51,083 nt of DNA, taken from the NCBI GenBank assembly GCA_947486475.1, contig CANKTR010000007.1, positions 1-51,083 of the forward strand, in the 5' to 3' direction. The first letter of the stretch is position 1. Each line of letters starts with the position of its first letter. A program made the translations under genes and the position numbers. Of this stretch, positions 27,487 through 36,730 are shown one piece after another. The stretch is from Microbacteriaceae bacterium. Its GTDB lineage: Bacteria > Actinomycetota > Actinomycetes > Actinomycetales > Microbacteriaceae. The notes under the pieces are model-generated. The model searched no databases and had not been told where the DNA came from. It saw only the letters and a program-made list of their open reading frames with translations.

Positions 27487-28416
27487 ATGGACGAAGACAC
27501 TCCGCGGGATTCGTCGTCCCCCATCTTCGGTGGGCTCAGCCCCCAGATCGTACCGAGTTCGAGGCGAAACCGTCGTCGTCTCATTGTCGCGGTGACCAGC
27601 GCGCTTCCCATTTTCGCCGCGGCCACCGCATCGTGGGTCGCGGGAGCGTCCTCGTTACCCGCGCTGGATCCGACTCAGCAACCGCCAGTCCCGCCCGAAC
27701 CGACACCCGAAGAATTGATGGACGCCACCAGTATTTTGGGTCATCAGGATCACACCGTCGTCGAAGGCGAGAGTCTCACGTCCATCGCCCAGATGCATGG
27801 CATTCCCACAGCGGCTTTGCTCGCGCTCAACGGACTCTCGTGGCAGACGTCGGTGCACGAGGGTCAGGTACTCGTCGTGAGTAAACAGCAACGCGAACCG
27901 GCAGCCGCAAGCTCGGCGCGAATGCCGGACCTTCGCCGAAGTCCCCTACTCCAGCCTGGTGGGCGCGCGAATGACTTCACTCAGGGATTGGATGGCGCGA
28001 GCGTCATTCCGCTCACGCCCGACATGGCCACCAACGCGCGAATCATTATCCAGGTTGGACGCGAGATCGGTATCTCGAACTACGGGATTGTCATTGCCCT
28101 GGCGACCGCAGCGCAAGAATCGAACTTAATGAACATTGACTACGGCGACCGAGACTCCATCGGTCTTTTCCAACAACGACCGTCATCGGGCTGGGGGTCC
28201 GTGAGTCAAATCCGCGATCCTCGATTTGCCGCGCGCGCATTTTTCGGCGGACCCAACTCGCCGACACCCGGCTCGAACCCCGGATTGTTGGACATCGCCC
28301 GCTGGCAACACATGACGCTCACGGACGCGGCGCAGGCGGTTCAGCGAAGTGCCTTTCCCGACGCCTACGCCAAGTGGGAAGTGAGTGCGTGGAACTGGCT
28401 CTTCGAACTCACGTAG
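27487..28416 (+). CDS. LysM-domain cell wall protein with lysozyme-like domain
   Basis: Secreted or membrane-anchored wall protein of 309 residues. A hydrophobic segment at about residues 31-52 follows a basic stretch (RRNRRR) and may be a signal anchor. A Pro-rich linker leads to a LysM peptidoglycan-binding domain (residues 88-132, HTVVEGESLTSIAQMHGIP). The C-terminal region (175-309) resembles transglycosylase or lysozyme-like folds: LATAAQESNL has a candidate catalytic Glu at 211 and DSIGLFQQRPSSGWGS follows. It precedes pknB by 55 bases, suggesting a wall-remodelling role near the wall-sensing kinase. Confidence 0.85.
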   Translation: MDEDTPRDSSSPIFGGLSPQIVPSSRRNRRRLIVAVTSALPIFAAATASWVAGASSLPALDPTQQPPVPPEPTPEELMDATSILGHQDHTVVEGESLTSIAQMHGIPTAALLALNGLSWQTSVHEGQVLVVSKQQREPAAASSARMPDLRRSPLLQPGGRANDFTQGLDGASVIPLTPDMATNARIIIQVGREIGISNYGIVIALATAAQESNLMNIDYGDRDSIGLFQQRPSSGWGSVSQIRDPRFAARAFFGGPNSPTPGSNPGLLDIARWQHMTLTDAAQAVQRSAFPDAYAKWEVSAWNWLFELT

Positions 28417-28471
28417 GACATTTCCGAACGCTTACGCGGTGACGTGATTACACCGACATACACTGGGACAC

Positions 28472-30394
28472 ATGGTGACCGACTCGAATGACCGATTGGT
28501 CGGAACAGTCCTCGACGACCGATATCACATCGAATCGCGAATCGCCCGCGGCGGCATGGCGAAGGTTTATCTCGCTCAGGACATCCGACTCGAGCGCCTT
28601 GTCGCGATCAAAATCATGCACGACCACCTTGCCGACGACACCGATTATGCGGCGCGGTTCATTCGTGAAGCGCGGCACACCGCGCGGCTAGCCCACCCCA
28701 ACATCATGTCCGTCTTCGACCAGGGCCACGTGGACGACACCCTGTATTTGGTCATGGAATACCTGCCCGGAATGACGCTGCGCGACCTGCTCAATGATTT
28801 CGGCACCTTGACGGTCGAACAATCGCTCGACATCGCCACGGCCGTTCTCCACGGGCTGTCCGTCGCCCACCGCGAAGGAATTCTGCACCGAGACGTGAAA
28901 CCGGAAAACGTCATCCTGGTCGACGACGGGCGAATCAAGATTGGCGACTTTGGACTCGCCCGACCCGTCAATAACGCGACCGACACCGGCAAATCGTTGT
29001 TGGGAACAGTCGCGTACATCGCCCCCGAACTGCTGACACGAACATCGGCGGACAATCGCAGCGATTTGTATTCGGTCGGGATCATGTTGTACGAAATGCT
29101 GACCGGTCGACAACCGTTTGTCGGGGACACCCCCATGCAAGTCGCTGTTCAGCACGCGCAGAAACCAATGCCGTTTGCCGCCGAGCTCAATCCCACCGTT
29201 AGCCGGGCGGTTGACGACGTCATCCAGTGGGCGACCCAAAAAGAGCCCACCGACCGCCCGAGCGATGCGCGGACCATGCTCGATGCACTGACACATGCCC
29301 TTCGGCGCCTCGATGCCCCGACGGAAGCACCCACTCGGGTCATCGATTCGGCACGTCCCTCCGAGAGCATCGAAGATTCACGGGAAACTCAACAGGCACT
29401 ACCCCGATTGCAGCCCGCGCGTTCCGCCGGCGCGAACGACGTACCCGACAATTCGGAACCCCGCCGCAATTCTCGGCGCGGCTTTCGCGTCGGGGCGATC
29501 TTTCTCGCGGTACTCGTCCTTTTCGGCGGGGCCGGCTCGGTGTGGTGGTTCTTTGCGGGACCGGGATCCGTAACCGCAAGTGCCACCGTCCAGGGCATGA
29601 CCGAAGAAGCGGCATCCGCCGCGCTCACCTCGGCCGGCTTTGTCGTTGTTCCGCCCAACACCGAGGCCTACAACACCGAAATCGCCGAGGGCCTCGTCAT
29701 CACGACGTCACCCGAAATCACGGCGGGAATGCCCAAAGGCACGGAAGTTCACCTCGTCGTTTCTCTCGGGCCGGAACCCATCGAATTCCCCAACTTCACC
29801 GGAATTACGACGGTCGATTTTTCGTCTCAACTCGCCAAACTCGGCATCGCCGTCGTGGACACCGCCAAAGAGTTCCACGCGACGATTATCGCTGGCACCG
29901 TTATTTCTGTGACGACTGCCGATGGCTCCCCCATTGCGGTAGGCGACACCGTGTACGCCGGGGAGTCGGTGATTGTGACGGAGTCCGTGGGAACGGTCCC
30001 GAGCGTCAAGGGGATGACCATCGAACAGGCCACCGCAACACTGGCAACCGTCGACCTCACGGTGAAGGGAAAAACCGTCGAGGAATTCTCGTCGTCAATC
30101 CCCCTCGGTCGCGTGATTTCCGTGTCCTCGACCAACGGCGTCCTGCGTCCCGGCGGTTCCGTATCGCTCGTTGTGTCGAAAGGGCCAGAACTCATCGCCG
30201 TACCGTCCATCACGGGTATGACGATTGACGCCGCCTACAATGCGCTCGCGGAATTGGGCTTTGACGTCGTCGTCGTCACGGACATTCCGAAGCGACACTG
30301 GGCTCAAAGTTGGGCCACTGCGGGTTCAACCGATCCGGACGGAGGAACGCTGATTCCGAAAGGATCATCAGTCACACTGGTGGGGACGATTTAG
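28472..30394 (+). CDS. pknB: PASTA-domain Ser/Thr kinase PknB
   Basis: Transmembrane kinase that senses wall fragments or lipid II and phosphorylates growth and metabolic regulators. The kinase domain covers about residues 10-275 with the Gly-rich loop ARGGMAKVY, VAIKIM lysine, catalytic HRDVKPENV, GDFGLAR and the activation-loop end GTVAYIAPEL. A juxtamembrane region follows, then one span near residues 337-360 and four extracellular PASTA repeats (about 365-640) with typical G(M/I)T motifs such as VPSVKGMTIEQATATL and VPSITGMTIDAAYNAL. TACACT at 28459-28464 ends 7 bases before the ATG, consistent with a leaderless transcript. Confidence 0.95.
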   Translation: MVTDSNDRLVGTVLDDRYHIESRIARGGMAKVYLAQDIRLERLVAIKIMHDHLADDTDYAARFIREARHTARLAHPNIMSVFDQGHVDDTLYLVMEYLPGMTLRDLLNDFGTLTVEQSLDIATAVLHGLSVAHREGILHRDVKPENVILVDDGRIKIGDFGLARPVNNATDTGKSLLGTVAYIAPELLTRTSADNRSDLYSVGIMLYEMLTGRQPFVGDTPMQVAVQHAQKPMPFAAELNPTVSRAVDDVIQWATQKEPTDRPSDARTMLDALTHALRRLDAPTEAPTRVIDSARPSESIEDSRETQQALPRLQPARSAGANDVPDNSEPRRNSRRGFRVGAIFLAVLVLFGGAGSVWWFFAGPGSVTASATVQGMTEEAASAALTSAGFVVVPPNTEAYNTEIAEGLVITTSPEITAGMPKGTEVHLVVSLGPEPIEFPNFTGITTVDFSSQLAKLGIAVVDTAKEFHATIIAGTVISVTTADGSPIAVGDTVYAGESVIVTESVGTVPSVKGMTIEQATATLATVDLTVKGKTVEEFSSSIPLGRVISVSSTNGVLRPGGSVSLVVSKGPELIAVPSITGMTIDAAYNALAELGFDVVVVTDIPKRHWAQSWATAGSTDPDGGTLIPKGSSVTLVGTI

Positions 30395-31006
30395 CTAGCC
30401 TCCGAGGGGAGCGAAAACCAGTCCAATTGCGAGCGCGAACATAAAGACCGCAATCGTCGTGTCGAGGATTTTCCAGAAGCGCGGCTGCGTGACGTATCGC
30501 GACAGCGCCTTCGCGCCGTAGGCCAGGCTGAAGAACCAGACCATGCTCGCGAGGCACGCACCGAGCGCGAACCACCAACGACTGTCGCCGAACTGGGCCG
30601 CGAGTGCACCGAGGAACACCACGGTGTCGAGATAGACGTGCGGGTTGAGAAGCGAAAAGGTGACCGTGGACAACACCACCGACGTGAGCGTCGCTGGGTC
30701 GCTTCCCGAAACCGACATGGACTGATCCGATCGAGCCCGCCGCAAGGACGCGATTCCGAACCACACGAGATAACCAGCACCCAACCATCGCACCAACCCG
30801 AGCAGGAACGGGACCGACTCCAGGAGTGCGCCGAGCCCCGCAACACCAAGAACGATAAGGGTGGCGTCGAGAAGTGCCGACACGAGCGCGACCGGGAGCA
30901 CGAATCTGCCCGTGAGTCCCTGACGAAGGACAAACGCGTTTTGAGCGCCGATTGCGACGATGAGAGAGAGCCCCAGCAACAGGCCGGAGATGAAGGCGGG
31001 TGTCAC
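30395..31006 (-). CDS. LysE/ArgO-family amino acid exporter
   Basis: Membrane exporter, probably of basic amino acids. It has about six hydrophobic segments in 203 residues and the family signature IVAIGAQNAFVLRQGL near the N-terminus, plus TFSLLNPHVYLDTVVFLGAL in the middle. GTG 31006 lies three bases after the DAHP synthase stop, so the two are probably co-transcribed. The stop codon abuts the pknB stop on the other strand. The exported substrate is inferred from the family only. Confidence 0.92.
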   Translation of the reverse strand: MTPAFISGLLLGLSLIVAIGAQNAFVLRQGLTGRFVLPVALVSALLDATLIVLGVAGLGALLESVPFLLGLVRWLGAGYLVWFGIASLRRARSDQSMSVSGSDPATLTSVVLSTVTFSLLNPHVYLDTVVFLGALAAQFGDSRWWFALGACLASMVWFFSLAYGAKALSRYVTQPRFWKILDTTIAVFMFALAIGLVFAPLGG

Positions 31007-31009
31007 GGG

Positions 31010-32374
31010 TCAGTCGCGCGCGGCGAGTTCTTCCGCCACCAGGAATGCAAGTTCCAGCGACTGTTTGTGATTGAGGCGAGGATCACACAACGATTCGTAT
31101 CGTGACGCTAGCGTCTCCTCGTCGATCATTTCGGACCCACCCAGACATTCCGTGACATCATCACCGGTCAACTCGACGTGGATTCCGCCGGGGAACGTAT
31201 CGACCTGACGGTGGGCCTCGAAGAAACCTTTCACCTCGTCCACGACGTCGTCAAAACGCCGCGTCTTGTAACCATTAGGCGTGGTAATTCCGTTCCCGTG
31301 CATCGGGTCCGAGACCCACACCGGGAGTGCGTCGCTTTCTTTGACGGCGGCCAAGAGGGGTGGCAGTGCGTCTCGGATCACGCCCGAACCCATGCGGGTG
31401 ATGAATGTCAAACGACCGGGAATTCGCTGGGGGTCGAGAATGTCGATGAGGCGATGCACCATCTCCGGCGTTGTCGACGGTCCGAGTTTGATCCCGATGG
31501 GATTGGAAATGCGCGAAAAGAAATCGATGTGAGCACCATCGAGGTCGCGGGTGCGCTCCCCGATCCACACGAAGTGAGCCGACGTGTTGTAGGGGTTGCC
31601 CGTTCGGGAGTCGATTCGTGTCATCGGACGTTCGTAATCCATCAAGAGTCCCTCGTGGGACGAGTAGAACTCGACGCGCTTGAGAGAGTCGAAGTCGGCT
31701 CCCGCCGCCGCCATGAATTTGATGGCCCGATCGATCTCCTTGGCGACTGTTTCGTATCGTTTGTTGGCGGGGTTCTCGGCAAAACCACGGTTCCACGAGT
31801 GGACCTCCCGCAAATCGGCGAAACCTCCCTGAGTGAAGGCGCGAATCAAATTGAGGGTGGACGCTGCCGTGTGGTAGCCCTGAAGAATTCGGTTGGGGTC
31901 CGCCTGCCGTGATTCGGCCGTGAATTCGTAGCCGTTCACGATGTCACCCCGATACGCCGGTAGCGTCACTCCGTCGCGTGTTTCGTGGTCACTGGACCGA
32001 GGCTTTGCGAATTGCCCGGCCATTCGCCCCATCTTGACAATCGGCATCGCTGCACCGTAGGTGAGGACAACAGCCATCTGCAAAATGGTTTTGACCCGGT
32101 TTCGAATTCGGTCGGCCGTTGCTCCGTCGAAAGTTTCGGCGCAATCTCCGCCCTGCAACAAAAAGGCATTTCCGGCGGCGACCTGGGCGAGGCGGTCTTT
32201 CAATTGGTCGACTTCGCCAGCAAACACGAGCGGCGGCAGCTTCGACAGTTCCGCGGTGACACGCGATACCGCCTCGGCATCGCCCCAATCGGGTTGTTGT
32301 TTGATGGGCAAATCGCGCCACGCATCAAGACCCTCGAGTACCCCGGGGGCCACGGTCACGTTCGACTCGGTCAC
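31010..32374 (-). CDS. Class II DAHP synthase
   Basis: 3-deoxy-7-phosphoheptulonate synthase, first step of the shikimate pathway. The 454-residue length and motifs are those of the class II (plant/actinobacterial) type: LPPLVFAGEVDQLKDRL, FLLQGGDCAETFDG, GRMAGQFAKPRS, FYSSHEGLLMDYERPMTR, THFVWIGERT-like SAHFVWIGERTRDLDGAH and SDPMHGNGI. GTG 32374 has AAAGGA 5 bases upstream. No AroQ chorismate mutase gene is seen beside it. Confidence 0.96.
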   Translation of the reverse strand: MTESNVTVAPGVLEGLDAWRDLPIKQQPDWGDAEAVSRVTAELSKLPPLVFAGEVDQLKDRLAQVAAGNAFLLQGGDCAETFDGATADRIRNRVKTILQMAVVLTYGAAMPIVKMGRMAGQFAKPRSSDHETRDGVTLPAYRGDIVNGYEFTAESRQADPNRILQGYHTAASTLNLIRAFTQGGFADLREVHSWNRGFAENPANKRYETVAKEIDRAIKFMAAAGADFDSLKRVEFYSSHEGLLMDYERPMTRIDSRTGNPYNTSAHFVWIGERTRDLDGAHIDFFSRISNPIGIKLGPSTTPEMVHRLIDILDPQRIPGRLTFITRMGSGVIRDALPPLLAAVKESDALPVWVSDPMHGNGITTPNGYKTRRFDDVVDEVKGFFEAHRQVDTFPGGIHVELTGDDVTECLGGSEMIDEETLASRYESLCDPRLNHKQSLELAFLVAEELAARD

Positions 32375-32408
32375 GCTCGTCCTTTTGTCATCAGAGTTCC
32401 CAGCCTAC

Positions 32409-33098
32409 CTACCGTGACGGCGGTAGGGCGCGGGATCGTCGACTGCTGGCGTACTGATCAACGTATTCCTGGCCCGACAATCCGAGAAGTTCGTGCATGA
32501 TTTCGTCCGTGATGGCGCGCAACACAAACCGATCGTTCTCGTATCCCTCAAAACGCGAAAACTCGAGTGGACGCCCGAACACCACTCCAATCCGTTGAAC
32601 TTTCGGCAAACGTGCCCCGATCGGCATTGCCTTCTCGGTGTCAATCATCGCGACGGGAATAACGGGCACTCTCGCCTCGAGCGCCATCCGAGCAATGCCG
32701 GTTCGTCCTCGGTACATTTTGCCATCGGGGCTTCGAGTGCCTTCGGGATAAATTCCCAACAGTTTTCCCGTCGCGAGAACGGCGATGCCCGTGTTCAGCG
32801 CCTCTTCGCTCGCCTTGCCGCCCGAACGGTCGATGGGCAATTGTCCGGACGCGGTGAAGAACCAGCGAACGAATCGACCCTTGATTCCTTTCCCCGTGAA
32901 ATATTCTGACTTGGCCAAAAACACCACCGGGCGATTGAGGACCAGCGGGAGGAATACCGAGTCGATGAAGGAAAGGTGATTGCTGGCGAGGATTGCGGAA
33001 CCCGTCGCGGGCAGGTTCTCCAGACCTTTCACCCACGGCCGAAAAACCCGAATGAGGATCGGGCCGAGGATCAGATTTTTGACGAGCCAGTAAAACAC
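32409..33098 (-). CDS. 1-acylglycerol-3-phosphate acyltransferase (PlsC-like)
   Basis: Phospholipid acyltransferase acting at the membrane to make phosphatidate. The catalytic HX4D motif is NHLSFID (near residue 40), and the second motif is YPEGTRSPDG. GRTGIARMALEARVPVIPVAM is a further family stretch. The N-terminus is hydrophobic. Length 229 residues. The start is GTG 33098; no strong ribosome site is visible. It is divergent from an acyl-CoA ligase gene, a plausible source of acyl groups. Confidence 0.9.
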   Translation of the reverse strand: MFYWLVKNLILGPILIRVFRPWVKGLENLPATGSAILASNHLSFIDSVFLPLVLNRPVVFLAKSEYFTGKGIKGRFVRWFFTASGQLPIDRSGGKASEEALNTGIAVLATGKLLGIYPEGTRSPDGKMYRGRTGIARMALEARVPVIPVAMIDTEKAMPIGARLPKVQRIGVVFGRPLEFSRFEGYENDRFVLRAITDEIMHELLGLSGQEYVDQYASSRRSRALPPSR

Positions 33099-33137
33099 GC
33101 CTTCAGCCTAGCCATCAGTTGTGAACGACGACACCCA

Positions 33138-33166
33138 TTGGTCAATCGCCAAAAAGTGGCTAGACT
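33138..33166 (+). promoter_or_regulatory. Promoter for the acyl-CoA ligase gene
   Basis: A -35 hexamer TTGGTC (33138-33143) and a -10 hexamer TAGACT (33161-33166) are separated by exactly 17 bases, upstream of GTG 33197 with its own ribosome site. This is a good match to a housekeeping sigma promoter. Confidence 0.6.
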
Positions 33167-33196
33167 CGACAAAATATCTGTCGTCGAAGGAGCCCC

Positions 33197-35023
33197 GTGA
33201 ACGAAACAAGCATGGCTGCAATTGTACCTCATGACCCGACTGCGACGGTCTGTGATTTGTTGGAAGAGCGCTTCCGAGAGACGCCCAACCACCCCCTGTT
33301 TTCGATCCCTCGCGCGGACGGCGGTTGGGACCCCGTGACCACCGCCGAATTCCACACGCGCGTTATTGCTCTGGCAAAGGGCTTCGCTGCGGCGGGTGTC
33401 AAGCCCGGTGACAAAGTCGGAATCATGTGCAAAGTCCGTTACGAGTGGACGCTTCTTGACTTCGCCATCGCATACGCCGGTGCAATTCTCGTTCCGGTGT
33501 ACGAGACCTCCTCGCCCAGCCAAATTGCCTACGTTCTCAAAGATTCAGGCGCCTCCTCACTCATTCTCGAGTCGGCCGAGATGTTTGCCCGCTTCGACGA
33601 AATTAGTGCGGACGTACCCGCGATTGGGACGCCGTGGCGCCTCGACCTAGGCGATCTCGAGAAACTCGAAAAATCCGGCACGTCGGTTACTGATAAAGAA
33701 ATCGAACGACGACGAAAGCTCGCTAAAGGCACGGATATCGCCACGCTCCTGTACACCTCGGGGTCTACGGGATCACCCAAGGGGTGCATCATCACGCACT
33801 CCAACTTCGTCGATACCATTCGCAATGCGTCCAAGGAAATGAGCATCGTCGTCAACACCGAAGCGTCGACGCTGCTGTTCATCACCGCAGCCCACATCTT
33901 CGCTCGAGTGGTGAGCATCATGGCCGTGCACACCGGAGTCCGGGTCGGGCACCAAGCGGACACCAAACTATTGCTGCCCTCGCTTCAAAGCTTCAAGCCG
34001 ACCTTCCTCCTCGCGGTCCCACGCGTTTTTGAGAAGGTCTACAACGCGTCCGAGCAGAAAGCAGAGGCGGGCGGAAAGGGCTCGATTTTCCGACTCGCAA
34101 CGTCCACCGCGATCGCGTATTCGAAGGCACTTGACGCCGGGCGCGTCTCGCTCGGGCTTCGCATTAAATTTGCCGCCCTCGACAAATTGGTGCTGTCCAA
34201 ACTCCGAGCGGCAATGGGTGGCCGCGTTGTCTACGCGGTCAGTGGCTCAGCACCTCTCGGATTGCGCCTCGGACACTTCTACCGTGCCCTGGGAATGAAA
34301 ATCCTCGAAGGCTACGGACTCACGGAAACGACCGCCCCCGTCACGATCAATGTCCCGCAAAAGTTCAAGATCGGCAGTGTCGGGCCGGTTCTGCCGGGCA
34401 TCGCGGTTCGAATCGCGTCGGACGGCGAGGTTCAGGTGAAGGGCGTCAACGTGTTCGCCGGCTATTGGAACAACAAAAAGGCGACCGCGGAATCGTTCGA
34501 CGGCAAGTGGTACAAGACCGGCGACATCGGGTCACTCGATGATGACGGCTACTTGTGGATCACCGGTCGAAAGAAAGAGATTATTGTTACCGCCGGCGGA
34601 AAAAACGTCGCTCCTGCGGTCCTCGAAGACCCGATTCGGGCGAACCCTCTGATCGGTCAGGTTGTCGTCGTCGGCGATCAGAAACCGTTCATCGCTGCGC
34701 TCGTCACGTTGGATTCCGAGATGTTGGAACCCTGGTTGAGAAACAACAAGATGGATGCGTCAATGACGCTCGAGGACGCGACGAAAAACCCGGCGATCAT
34801 CGCCGAGGTCCAGGCGGCAATCGATCGAGCGAATACGAAGGTGTCGCGTGCGGAGTCGATTCGTAAGTTCGTCATTCTTCCGAACGAGTTCACGGAAGCA
34901 AGCGGTCACCTGACGCCGAAGATGAGCATCAAGCGACACGTAATCGTGGCGGACTTTTCCGCGGAAATCGAAAGCCTGTATGACGGGAGCCCCGACACCT
35001 CGGGGATTTCGGTCGTCGGTTAG
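33197..35023 (+). CDS. Long-chain acyl-CoA synthetase (AMP-forming)
   Basis: Activates fatty acids to acyl-CoA through an acyl-AMP. The 608 residues show the AMP-binding motif LLYTSGSTGSPKGCIITHSN, the gate and linker regions YGLTETTAPVTIN, YKTGDIGSLDDDGYLWITGRKKE and a C-terminal lid with the catalytic Lys region LTPKMSIKRHVI. It resembles FadD15-type enzymes of actinobacteria. GAAGGAG lies 5 bases before GTG 33197. Its stop overlaps the def stop by four bases on the opposite strand. Confidence 0.94.
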   Translation: MNETSMAAIVPHDPTATVCDLLEERFRETPNHPLFSIPRADGGWDPVTTAEFHTRVIALAKGFAAAGVKPGDKVGIMCKVRYEWTLLDFAIAYAGAILVPVYETSSPSQIAYVLKDSGASSLILESAEMFARFDEISADVPAIGTPWRLDLGDLEKLEKSGTSVTDKEIERRRKLAKGTDIATLLYTSGSTGSPKGCIITHSNFVDTIRNASKEMSIVVNTEASTLLFITAAHIFARVVSIMAVHTGVRVGHQADTKLLLPSLQSFKPTFLLAVPRVFEKVYNASEQKAEAGGKGSIFRLATSTAIAYSKALDAGRVSLGLRIKFAALDKLVLSKLRAAMGGRVVYAVSGSAPLGLRLGHFYRALGMKILEGYGLTETTAPVTINVPQKFKIGSVGPVLPGIAVRIASDGEVQVKGVNVFAGYWNNKKATAESFDGKWYKTGDIGSLDDDGYLWITGRKKEIIVTAGGKNVAPAVLEDPIRANPLIGQVVVVGDQKPFIAALVTLDSEMLEPWLRNNKMDASMTLEDATKNPAIIAEVQAAIDRANTKVSRAESIRKFVILPNEFTEASGHLTPKMSIKRHVIVADFSAEIESLYDGSPDTSGISVVG

Positions 35024-35517
35024 GCCCGAAACCAGTCCGCCGCGCGAATTTCGCGCATCGCGAGCCGCTTGACGTCTGGGTCGAGTCCTTCGATATAGAG
35101 CGCACCGTTGAGGTGATCCACCTCGTGTTGAATGGCTTGGGCCAGCAATCCCCCGCCCTCAATCACGACCGGGTCGCCGTTGACGTCCACGCCGCTCACG
35201 CGAGCCCACGGGTATCGGGCCCGAGGAAAGGTGAACCCGGGAACCGAGAGACAGCCTTCGTCCGTGAGTATCGGATCTCCGCGGACTTCGTCCAGCACGG
35301 GGTTGATCACGTAGTTAACGTCACCGTCGACGTTGACGCTAAACACCCGAAGGCCCACACCAATCTGATTGGCGGCGACGCCCGCTCGGCCAGCAATCGC
35401 GACGGTGTCCACGAGATCTTTCACAAGAGAGACGATCGCCGGATCAAACCGGGTTACCGGATCGGCGGCGCTTCGCAAGATGGGGTCGCCAAAGAGGCGA
35501 ATCTCACGAACCGTCAT
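35020..35517 (-). CDS. def: Peptide deformylase
   Basis: Metalloenzyme that removes the formyl group from new proteins. The three motifs are present: GVAANQIG (motif 1), EGCLSVPG (motif 2, metal Cys) and QHEVDHLNG (motif 3, HEXXH with two His ligands and the catalytic Glu). Length 165 residues is normal. The ATG overlaps the stop of the MinD-like gene by one base. No fmt gene is nearby. Confidence 0.96.
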   Translation of the reverse strand: MTVREIRLFGDPILRSAADPVTRFDPAIVSLVKDLVDTVAIAGRAGVAANQIGVGLRVFSVNVDGDVNYVINPVLDEVRGDPILTDEGCLSVPGFTFPRARYPWARVSGVDVNGDPVVIEGGGLLAQAIQHEVDHLNGALYIEGLDPDVKRLAMREIRAADWFRA

Positions 35518-36662
35518 TACTCGGTCGGAGGCATTCCCTCAACAACGAACGCCGCGAGCATTTCGGCGGCATCACGCGTTATCTTGTTGAGTTTGGACCA
35601 CGTGATGACCGAACCCGCAGCGATATGAGAGTCGTAGGGAATTCGGACGACTTCGCGAACTCGTGAACGGAAGTGATTCTCAATCTCGTCGAGTTTGACA
35701 AGCATCGTTCCCTGGGTGGCGGTGTTCAACGCAACCACCGAGTTGCGAACGACATCGGCGTATCCGTTGGATTCGAGCCACGACAGCGTTTCCGATGCCA
35801 GTCGGGCCTCGTCAATCGAGCCTCCCGACACGATGACGAGCGAGTTGGCGCGCGACAGGATCGGTTTCATGACCGAGTGAACAATTCCGGTTCCGCAGTC
35901 GGTGAGGATTAACGAGTAGTAGCGCGACGCGACATCCGCGACAACGTTGTAGTCATATTCGTCAAAGGCGTCGGCGAGAGTGGGGTCGGGATCCGATGCC
36001 AACACGTGAAGTCGTGTGACGTCGCGGCTGATGAACTCGGTGAAATCGGTGAAGGACCCAATCGACGGCGCTTTCTGCACAACAGTTCGAATCGTGTTTT
36101 TTGTTTCGCGCGGGATGCGTTCGGCGAGGGTTCCTCGATCGGGGTTTGCATCAATCGCAATCACGCGATCTTCGCGATGTTGTGCCAGCGCCATTCCCAA
36201 GAGTGTGGTTGTGGTGGTTTTTCCCACGCCACCCTTTCGGGTCAGAATCGGAACATAACGGGTATCCCCGTTGAACGGGGTCGTGATGCGCGAAATCAGC
36301 ACCTTGCGCGCGCGGGCTCGTCGAGAATCCCCCCGATTGACCGTGTGGAAGGTCAACTCATAGATGGCTCGCTGGTACCAACCGATCGGCGCTTCCTGCT
36401 TTTCTTTCACGTCCAGTAGCCGGTCGTCCGTCAACATTGAGGAGGGCTCGGGGGTGCTCGACACGCCCGTGTGGCGCCTCGAGTACATCGCTTCGGGATC
36501 CGTTGTCGCTGAGACGAGTAACGAGGTCTCTGCCGACACCGGGACGTCGATGGACACTCCGTCAATCACCGCATCGGGGATGGCGGCCGCATCATCGACA
36601 GCTGGTGCGCCTTCGGTCTCTTTTAGTTTTCCCGCGATGCTGGGTCGCTTGCGCTCAACCAC
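35517..36662 (-). CDS. MinD/ParA-like ATPase with disordered N-terminal region
   Basis: Cytoplasmic P-loop ATPase of 381 residues. The first 100 or so residues are low-complexity and acidic with many Ala, Val, Ser and Thr. The ATPase core begins after residue 135 with the deviant Walker A motif LTRKGGVGKTTTTTLLGMAL, then VIAIDANPDRGTLAER and ILTDCGTGIVHSVM. This is the type seen in actinobacterial MinD-like proteins associated with secretion or polar functions; the partner is not known. GAGGAG lies 5 bases before GTG 36662. Confidence 0.85.
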   Translation of the reverse strand: MVERKRPSIAGKLKETEGAPAVDDAAAIPDAVIDGVSIDVPVSAETSLLVSATTDPEAMYSRRHTGVSSTPEPSSMLTDDRLLDVKEKQEAPIGWYQRAIYELTFHTVNRGDSRRARARKVLISRITTPFNGDTRYVPILTRKGGVGKTTTTTLLGMALAQHREDRVIAIDANPDRGTLAERIPRETKNTIRTVVQKAPSIGSFTDFTEFISRDVTRLHVLASDPDPTLADAFDEYDYNVVADVASRYYSLILTDCGTGIVHSVMKPILSRANSLVIVSGGSIDEARLASETLSWLESNGYADVVRNSVVALNTATQGTMLVKLDEIENHFRSRVREVVRIPYDSHIAAGSVITWSKLNKITRDAAEMLAAFVVEGMPPTE

Positions 36663-36730
36663 AATGACTCCTCACTTCGTTGCTCACGTATCCATGCAGT
36701 CTATCCGACAAGCGCGACACCGTTGCGGGG

